Shown here: positions 24,831 to 30,030 of the stretch, piece after piece
Layout of the letters: every line of letters starts with the position of its first letter
Numbering within the stretch: position 1 is the first letter of the stretch
Assembly (NCBI GenBank): GCA_026389735.1
Contig: JAPLHH010000052.1
Span: 1 to 30,030, forward strand
DNA length: 30,030 nt
Source: Chloroflexota bacterium
GTDB taxonomy: Bacteria; Chloroflexota; Dehalococcoidia; GIF9; UBA5620
Direction: 5' to 3'
Notes under the pieces: model-generated
Database searches by the model: none
What the model saw: the letters and a program-made list of their open reading frames with translations, nothing else
Told to the model about the DNA's origin: nothing
Program-made: the position numbers and the translations under genes

Positions 24831-27425
24831 ATGGCTTATTCGGCAAATGGTGAGCAAGTTTTTACCAACTGTACTGTCGGCGGCCCCGTTTATGTTTACG
24901 TGAAGGATGGCAGAATAACCCGAGTGGAACCACTGGAACTCGATGATGATGATGCCAAATCATGGGTGATCGAGGCACGAGGAAAGAAGTTCTCTCCTCC
25001 CCGAAAAGCGTTGCTTTCTCCATATACATTGACTGAGAGGGCAAAAATATATGCACCTAACCGGCTTCTCTATCCCCTGAAGAGAGTGGACTTTGACCCC
25101 AAGGGAAACAGGAATCCGCAGAATAGAGGCAAATCGCGCTATGAGCGAATCAGCTGGAAGGAAACCCTGGACATTCTTTGTTCGGAAATACAGCGTATCC
25201 ACACAAAATACGGACCGGGGGTTGTCGCCAGCACGGCTTCCTCACACCATACCTGGGGCAATATAGGTTATCGACACAGCACCTATTTCAGATTTATGGG
25301 CATCCTCGGCTATACCTATTGTGACCACAACCCGGACAGCTGGGAAGGCTGGCACTGGGGTGCTATGCACACTTGGGGTTTTGCCTGGAGGTTGGGGGTT
25401 CCAGAACAATATGACCTTTTGGAAGATGCCTTAAAGAACACGGAAATGATTGTGTTCTGGTCCAGTGACCCCGAATCCACCAGCGGAATATATTCCGGGC
25501 AGGAGTCAACCCCAAGACGCTTCTGGCTGAAAGACCTGGGCGTAAAAATGGTCTTTATTGACCCATACTATAATTTCACGGCGACTAATTTCTGTGATAA
25601 ATGGTTTGCGCCCCGACCAGGTACCGATACGGCTTTAGCTGCAGCTATCGCCTATGTATGGATGACTGAGAACCTGTATGATAAGGAATACATTGCCAAT
25701 CGGACCCACGGCTTTGAAAAATGGCGTGACTACATTCTCGGCGATGACGGTGGTTTTCCCAAGACACCCGAATGGGCGGAGAAGGAGACCGGGATACTAG
25801 CTCGGGAGATTAAAGCCCTGGCCAGAGAATGGGCGAAGAAGAAGACCATGCTGGCCGCCGGAGGGCTTGGTGGCTGGGGAGGAGCCTGCCGAACCGCCTA
25901 CGGAACCGAATGGGCCAGAATGATGGTACTGCTTCAGGCTATGCAGGGTCTGGGCAAACCAGGCATTAATATCTGGTCAACCACTGGCGGTGCTCCCTTT
26001 AATGCCAATTTTCTCTTTCCAGGATATGCTGAAGGCGGGATATCCGGTGACGCGCTAAACAGCGCCGCTGGATTCCAGATGATTCAGAGGGGAGTGACTA
26101 TGGCTCCGGTGACTTCGGCAATTAACAATCCTGGCGGGCAGCATATGCCGCGGATTCTAGTTCCCGAGTGCATTAGCGAACCACCTCAAGAATGGCGAGG
26201 CAAGGGGTTCTGTGGTGCCTCCACTGAATTCCAGTTCAAGAAGTACAAGTACCCTGAAGATGGATTTTCCGAGTGCAAGATGTTCTGGCGGTATGGTGGT
26301 GCCTATATCGGCACTATGAACAACACCAACCGTTGGGTCAAGATGTACCAGAGCCCCAACCTGGAATTTGTGGTTAACCAGTCTATCTGGATGGAGGGCG
26401 AAGCACAATTTGCTGACCTGATACTTCCCGCCTGTACCAACTTTGAACGGTGGGATATTGGTGAGTGGGCTCACTGCTCGGGCTACATACCTCATAACTC
26501 GTATCAGACAAACCACCGTATTATCATCTTTGAGAAGAAGTGTATTGAACCTCTCGGAGAGTCAAAGTCAGACTATGATATATTTGCCATGATTGCTGAC
26601 CGGCTTGGCTTCTATGACAAGTTCACCGAGGGAGGCATGACTGAATTGGACCGGGTCAAGAGGATGTACGAGGTAACCGATCTACCGAAACACATCTCCT
26701 GGGAAGATTTCGAGAGGAAGGGCTACTATGTGGTTCCCCTGCCTGACGATTATAAACCAACGCCGGCACTCAGATGGTTTGCCGAGAACAGGCACAGGGA
26801 TACACCGGACTGGGGGCCTGTTGGTGGAGCTGTAGAAGGCCTGCCCGACCGGGAAGGGAACCTGACTACCCAGACCGGCAAAATCGAGTTTGAATCTGAG
26901 AGCCTCAAGCGCTTTGACCCTGACGACCCAGAGAGGCCGCTTGTTCCTAAGTACATCCCTTCGTGGGAAGGCCATCATACCAAGGAGCTTTACGAAAAAT
27001 ATCCGCTGCAGCTGATTTCACCGCATCCACGGTTTAGCTTCCATACAATGTACGATGGGAAAGAAAGCTGGATGAACGAGATACCAGAACACCGGGTCAA
27101 GGCAAAAGACGGTCATTGCTACTGGGTGATTCGAATCAACAAAGAGGATGCCACCAAGAGGGGCATCAAGAACCAAGATATAGTAAAAGTCTTTAATGAT
27201 CGGGGCGCTGTATTATGTGCTGCTCAGGTTACCGGGCGTGTCCCACCCGGAGTGGTTCACTCCTATGCATCCTCCGCTGAGTACCAGCCAATTGGCGAAC
27301 CCGGTGAATCGCCAGACAAAGGCGGCTGCATTAACCTCCTGACCAATCACCGCTTCATGTCTAAGAATGCCTGTGGTATGGCACCAAATTCATGCCTGGT
27401 TGAAATAGTAAAAGAAGGAGCTTAA
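24831..27425 (+). CDS. Pyrogallol transhydroxylase-like molybdopterin oxidoreductase, large subunit (second copy)
   Basis: This 864-residue paralog of the gene at 20-2905 is close in length to the 875-residue Pelobacter transhydroxylase. H139, D169, S170 and Y399 stand exactly five residues before the published His144, Asp174, Ser175 (Mo ligand) and Tyr404, which supports the same Mo-ligand and active-site layout. There is no N-terminal cluster motif and no Tat signal. Further bis-MGD segments include FWSSDPESTSGIY (209-221), a GGLGGWGGACR motif and the C-terminal [14 protein letters not shown]. Unlike the first copy it has no SCP2-like extension; it begins directly with the molybdoenzyme N-terminus. 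AGGAGGTGGC lies just ahead of the ATG. An insertion-sequence remnant borders it upstream. Resorcinol hydroxylase or another phenol hydroxyl-transfer activity is equally possible. Confidence 0.9.
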   Translation: MAYSANGEQVFTNCTVGGPVYVYVKDGRITRVEPLELDDDDAKSWVIEARGKKFSPPRKALLSPYTLTERAKIYAPNRLLYPLKRVDFDPKGNRNPQNRGKSRYERISWKETLDILCSEIQRIHTKYGPGVVASTASSHHTWGNIGYRHSTYFRFMGILGYTYCDHNPDSWEGWHWGAMHTWGFAWRLGVPEQYDLLEDALKNTEMIVFWSSDPESTSGIYSGQESTPRRFWLKDLGVKMVFIDPYYNFTATNFCDKWFAPRPGTDTALAAAIAYVWMTENLYDKEYIANRTHGFEKWRDYILGDDGGFPKTPEWAEKETGILAREIKALAREWAKKKTMLAAGGLGGWGGACRTAYGTEWARMMVLLQAMQGLGKPGINIWSTTGGAPFNANFLFPGYAEGGISGDALNSAAGFQMIQRGVTMAPVTSAINNPGGQHMPRILVPECISEPPQEWRGKGFCGASTEFQFKKYKYPEDGFSECKMFWRYGGAYIGTMNNTNRWVKMYQSPNLEFVVNQSIWMEGEAQFADLILPACTNFERWDIGEWAHCSGYIPHNSYQTNHRIIIFEKKCIEPLGESKSDYDIFAMIADRLGFYDKFTEGGMTELDRVKRMYEVTDLPKHISWEDFERKGYYVVPLPDDYKPTPALRWFAENRHRDTPDWGPVGGAVEGLPDREGNLTTQTGKIEFESESLKRFDPDDPERPLVPKYIPSWEGHHTKELYEKYPLQLISPHPRFSFHTMYDGKESWMNEIPEHRVKAKDGHCYWVIRINKEDATKRGIKNQDIVKVFNDRGAVLCAAQVTGRVPPGVVHSYASSAEYQPIGEPGESPDKGGCINLLTNHRFMSKNACGMAPNSCLVEIVKEGA

Positions 27426-27428
27426 AAG

Positions 27429-28259
27429 ATGACTAAGTGGGGTATGATCATCGATATACCAAAATGCACCGGCTGCTATAACTGTTTTACCGCCTGCAAA
27501 GACGAGTACTGGGATAATGATTATCCTCCCTACTCCACAGCCCAGCCGAAGCATGGACAATTCTGGATAAACATCGATACCAAAGAACGAGGTTCACATC
27601 CCTTCATAAAAGTCGCTCATATACCGGTTCTTTGCGTCCACTGTGACGATGCCCCCTGCATTAGGGCTGCTGATGATGGCACAATTTACAAACGACCGGA
27701 CGGAATCGTGATCATCGATCCGCAGAAGGCAGTTGCTCAAAAGAAAATAGTGGATTCCTGCCCCTATCATGTTATCTTCTGGAATGAAGAAAAGAAGCTT
27801 CCACAAAAGTGTACTCTCTGTGCCCACCGGCTTGAGCAAGGTAAGACTCCCCGATGCGTGCAGGTATGTCCGAGCGGAGCCTTGATTTTCGGCGACCTCG
27901 ATGACCCCAAAAGCGAAGTTTACAGAATCTTAACTTCCGGGAAGACCGAGGTTCTCAATCCCGAACTTAAGACCAAGCCGAGAGTGTACTACATAGGCAT
28001 ACCGAAGCACTTTATTACTGGCAGCGTGGTATATGGGGATGTGGATGAATGTGCGGAGGGAGTAACGGTAACGCTGACCGAGCGGGCCACTGGCAAGGCT
28101 ATGAACACAACGACCAATAACTACGGAGAGTTCGAATTTGATGGCCTTGATGCCGGAAAGTACGTAGTGCAGCTTAAGTGCGCCGGATACGTGGCAAAAA
28201 CGATTGACGTTCAACTGAAGACAGACAACTACCTAGGAGCCATATTCTTATCTCGCTGA
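27429..28259 (+). CDS. Transhydroxylase-like iron-sulfur small subunit (second copy)
   Basis: This 276-residue partner of the preceding enzyme is almost identical in length to the 275-residue Pelobacter beta subunit. Twelve motif cysteines (13, 16, 19, 23; 69, 72, 77; 111; 128, 131; 143, 147) fit three [4Fe-4S] clusters. Residues from about 195 form the transthyretin/carboxypeptidase-regulatory-like domain (GSVVYGDVDECAEGVTVTL ... NNYGEFEFDGL). The gene begins four bases after the large-subunit stop, with AAGGAG inside the end of that gene, so the two are translationally coupled. The same order and cysteine pattern occur in the copy at 2917-3759. Confidence 0.9.
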   Translation: MTKWGMIIDIPKCTGCYNCFTACKDEYWDNDYPPYSTAQPKHGQFWINIDTKERGSHPFIKVAHIPVLCVHCDDAPCIRAADDGTIYKRPDGIVIIDPQKAVAQKKIVDSCPYHVIFWNEEKKLPQKCTLCAHRLEQGKTPRCVQVCPSGALIFGDLDDPKSEVYRILTSGKTEVLNPELKTKPRVYYIGIPKHFITGSVVYGDVDECAEGVTVTLTERATGKAMNTTTNNYGEFEFDGLDAGKYVVQLKCAGYVAKTIDVQLKTDNYLGAIFLSR

Positions 28260-28274
28260 AAGGTAATCACTCAC

Positions 28275-28910
28275 ATGAGTCGACGGGTGATAACCGAAGC
28301 TTATATTAAAAAGAGTCGAAAAGTGCAACTCTCCAACAGAATAAAGGACTCAGCATCAGGAAGCCTTTTAGGGGCCGTAATCGCGGTGGTGGTCTTCGGC
28401 TCTATCTGGGGACTGGTCGAGATCACGCTGGGTGGCTTTCTCTACTTCGTCCACTTCCCCCTATATAAGGGGGGGGGGCAATTACCGGTGGCATCGGCAT
28501 GGCACTCGTGGCAACCTTTGTTGCCACTTACAACCGGCCTTCCCTCGTCTTCTGGATAGGGGTACTTGCCGCGCTCTTCAAGCCGTTGAGGCATTGATTT
28601 ATGGCCAGCCTTCTTTTCACCCCATTTGTAGCTAATCTGACCACGGTAATCATCCTAGAGGGCTGGGCTTCGGCATCGTCGCCAGCCTACTGTATAAGAG
28701 ATTTGAACACAGAATCAAGACGCGTATTGCCATTGGTGTCTCTGCCAGATATCTGTGATTTGTCCTGTTCGCCATTGACGCCTCAGGAGTGGGCTTTGGG
28801 AAGTAGCCGATGATTGGGATTACCGAGAAGCTGATTACCACGTTGACCAACGGTACCGGCCTGGCAGTCAGCGGCTTTATCACTGCCTCTTGAAACTCGG
28901 GGCCACGCTT
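28275..28910 (+). pseudogene. Broken integral membrane protein, third gene of the second transhydroxylase operon
   Basis: The start (ATG 28275) gives a soluble stretch, then a transmembrane helix (GSLLGAVIAVVVFGSIWGLV). The frame breaks at a run of ten G (28469-28478). One more or two fewer G would restore GGIGMALVATFVATYNRPS and GVLAALFKPL. Further breaks follow near 28590 and 28660, and the last piece (LGFGIVASLLYKRFEHRIK ... ITEKLITTLTNGTGLAVSG) has in-frame TGA and TAG codons before ending near 28910. All pieces are on the + strand in order, so this is one decayed gene of roughly 200 codons. The hydrophobic pattern suggests a small multi-pass transporter-like protein. I cannot name a family. 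Nothing else is visible from 28911 to 29118. Confidence 0.7.
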
Positions 28911-29118
28911 ACTTGCTGCCCTTTTCCCTACAATTGAATAGATTTCGGTTCCACTGACGGCTTGCGACTCAGAGTCGGCCTAGCAAGAACCAGTATATAC
29001 TCTTTACAACGTAAATATCAACTGATAGTCGTAAGGTTGCTCACCTCATCCTCTTGTTGCTACGCTTTACGACAGAGTGACTTCAAATAGCCATATCAAT
29101 CACGGGGAGAGGAATTAG

Positions 29119-29338
29119 ATGAGTTTTGGGCAGCGAATCAGGAAGCGAAGGCAAGCTTTGAAACTTACCCAACAGCAGGTAGCCAAGTCACTAGGGTTAA
29201 CTTCGCAACATCTTTCAACGGTAGAGCAGGATATCTGAAGAACTGGGCGTAAGCATTGACTATCTCCTAACAGGGAAAGAGGGAATTATTACCGATACTA
29301 TACCGGCAATTAAAGCGGATAAACAGTTTAAATATTGA
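29119..29338 (+). pseudogene. Truncated XRE-family helix-turn-helix regulator
   Basis: From ATG 29119, with GGGGAGAGG ahead of it, the frame reads SFGQRIRKRRQALKLTQQQV then AKSLGLTSQHLSTVEQD, the first part of a lambda-repressor-like HTH domain, and stops at 29238. One base out of frame, the text resumes as ISEELGVSIDYLLTGKEG, the usual end of the same domain, and closes at a TGA near 29338. The middle of the domain, between the recognition helix and this tail, is missing, so a deletion with frameshift has killed the gene. It may once have regulated the neighbouring operon. Confidence 0.75.
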
Positions 29339-29539
29339 GGTGAAGAAAGTGCTAACAACTTTGGTAAAGGCGCTACGTCATGATGAAAGTTGACCAATGG
29401 GCTTCTTGAAAGAAATTACCTTCACGTCAGCCGGACATATAGATATGTCTTTTCCAGCCGGCATGACCACATTGTGGTTGCCCATCAAACACAGTGAACA
29501 GATAGCATAACATTGCCTCGAAATCCAACAATTCATCCC

Positions 29540-29758
29540 TATGGGCTAACACCGATGCTGGTAGAAAATGTTTTCCGCGTTATTAAGTCCCTGCGTGAGC
29601 GAGGAATTACCATCTTTCTGATTGAGCAAAATGTTCGACTGACCCTGGAGACAGCTGACCGGGCGTGCGTGCTCGAAAACGGACGGGTGGCCATGGAAGG
29701 TGTCTGTGATAAGCTTCTTACAAGTGATTATGTGAAGAAAGCCTATTTGGGACTGTAG
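29540..29758 (+). pseudogene. C-terminal fragment of a LivF-type ABC ATPase
   Basis: The frame encodes only the end of a LivF protein: PYGLTPMLVENVFRVIKSL (from just after Walker B), the H-loop-like region FLIEQNVRLTLETADRACVL and the typical ending VKKAYLGL. Walker A and the ABC signature are absent. No upstream frame in 29339-29539 continues the protein, and that 200-base stretch shows nothing I recognise. The usual histidine after VEQ is N here, as in other LivF proteins. It is a remnant of a second Liv transport locus, distinct in sequence from livF at 18236-18955. Confidence 0.75.
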
Positions 29759-29763
29759 CTTAA

Positions 29764-29785
29764 AAGACGGTAGATTTTACGTCTT
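29764..29785. terminator. Short hairpin between convergent reading frames
   Basis: AAGACG with GTA (29764-29772) pairs with TACGTCTT (29778-29785), with one bulged G. It fills the 29-base gap between the LivF remnant and the acyl-CoA synthetase gene and probably terminates the latter. Short T-rich flanks lie on both sides. Confidence 0.5.
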
Positions 29786-29787
29786 AC

Positions 29788-30030
29788 TCATCTTCCAGCC
29801 CAATACTTGCTCTTCATCTCCCTTTTAAGTATCTTACCCGTCGCCCCCTTAGGTATCTCCGGCATAATCTCTATTGACTTAGGCGCCTTATACCTAGCTA
29901 TATTCTTCTTACAGAATCCTATTAGCTCCTCTGGTGTCACCGTTGCACCCTTCTTGAGAGAGACTGCAGCGTGGACTGATTCTACCCATTTGGGATCTGG
30001 AATACCAAACACAGCACATTCCAATACAGC
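29788..30030 (-). CDS. AMP-forming acyl-CoA synthetase, C-terminal part (gene runs off the window)
   Basis: The last 80 codons of an ANL-superfamily ligase are visible on the - strand. The C-terminal domain motifs are present: VFGIPDPKW, TPEELIGFCKKNIARYKAPKS and the catalytic-lysine segment PKGATGKILKREM (the PxxxxGKxxR motif). The reading frame is open through base 30030, so the N-terminal AMP-binding domain lies outside. These enzymes activate fatty or aromatic acids with CoA and ATP. The substrate cannot be told from this part. In this context an aromatic or branched-chain acid would fit. Confidence 0.9.
   Translation of the reverse strand, partial: AVLECAVFGIPDPKWVESVHAAVSLKKGATVTPEELIGFCKKNIARYKAPKSIEIMPEIPKGATGKILKREMKSKYWAGR

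Noticed and set aside
28720..28910. TGA or TAG recoding (tryptophan, selenocysteine or pyrrolysine) in the broken membrane gene
   Set aside because: Neighbouring genes use TGA and TAG as normal stops, both stops occur along with clear frameshifts, and no insertion-element hairpin is evident. Pseudogene decay explains them better.
28940..29040. Possible tRNA-like fold around GGTTCC ... GGAACC-type repeats
   Set aside because: No cloverleaf with an anticodon arm, T-loop consensus and acceptor stem could be built.
1..30030. CRISPR arrays or phage genes
   Set aside because: No regular repeat-spacer series, and no capsid, terminase, integrase or other phage-like proteins apart from the dead transposase.

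Overview
The window reads as about 30 kb of chromosome from an anaerobic, heterotrophic bacterium. The gene content is molybdopterin enzymes of the pyrogallol transhydroxylase type, a tungsten-type aldehyde ferredoxin oxidoreductase, corrinoid methyl transfer, an FmdE protein and a branched-chain-type ABC importer. The mix resembles uncultured Chloroflexota (Dehalococcoidia-like) or deep-branching sulfate-reducer/syntroph genomes. This placement is inference from gene content and style only. No rRNA, tRNA or CRISPR array was seen.

Layout. (1) 1-4512, + strand: a transhydroxylase-like large subunit with an N-terminal SCP2-like extension, its three-cluster iron-sulfur partner, and an FmdE-family protein. 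(2) 4533-12674, - strand: E1alpha, E1beta, E2, E3, LipB and LipA of a 2-oxoacid (or acetoin) dehydrogenase complex, which carries its own lipoate biosynthesis genes, followed by aldehyde ferredoxin oxidoreductase. (3) 12675-13047: a divergent control region with a consensus sigma-70 promoter on the + strand. (4) 13048-16295, + strand: an M24-fold protein lacking one metal ligand, a beta-hydroxyacid dehydrogenase, a cupin and an FmdB-type zinc ribbon. (5) 16344-23839, - strand: LivK, then a corrinoid protein and a UroD-fold methyltransferase, then LivG-F-H-M. A decayed corrinoid-reactivation-like gene lies between the methyltransferase and LivG. (6) 23840-24830: a gene-poor strip with a dead DDE transposase and repeat copies that look like an insertion-sequence end. 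(7) 24831-28259, + strand: a second transhydroxylase-like pair without the SCP2-like extension. (8) 28260-29760: a gene graveyard holding a broken membrane protein, an XRE regulator and a LivF tail. (9) 29788-30030, - strand: the C-terminus of an acyl-CoA synthetase.

Working model (inference): the Liv importer brings in a small methylated compound, possibly a methoxylated aromatic. The UroD-fold methyltransferase and corrinoid protein remove the methyl group. The transhydroxylase-like enzymes move or add hydroxyl groups on the resulting phenol. The AOR, dehydrogenases and dehydrogenase complex process the acids and aldehydes downstream. The most notable points are the SCP2-like fusion on one transhydroxylase, the placement of the methyltransferase genes inside a Liv transport operon with a dead reactivase, and traces of decay and mobile elements around the second transhydroxylase copy.
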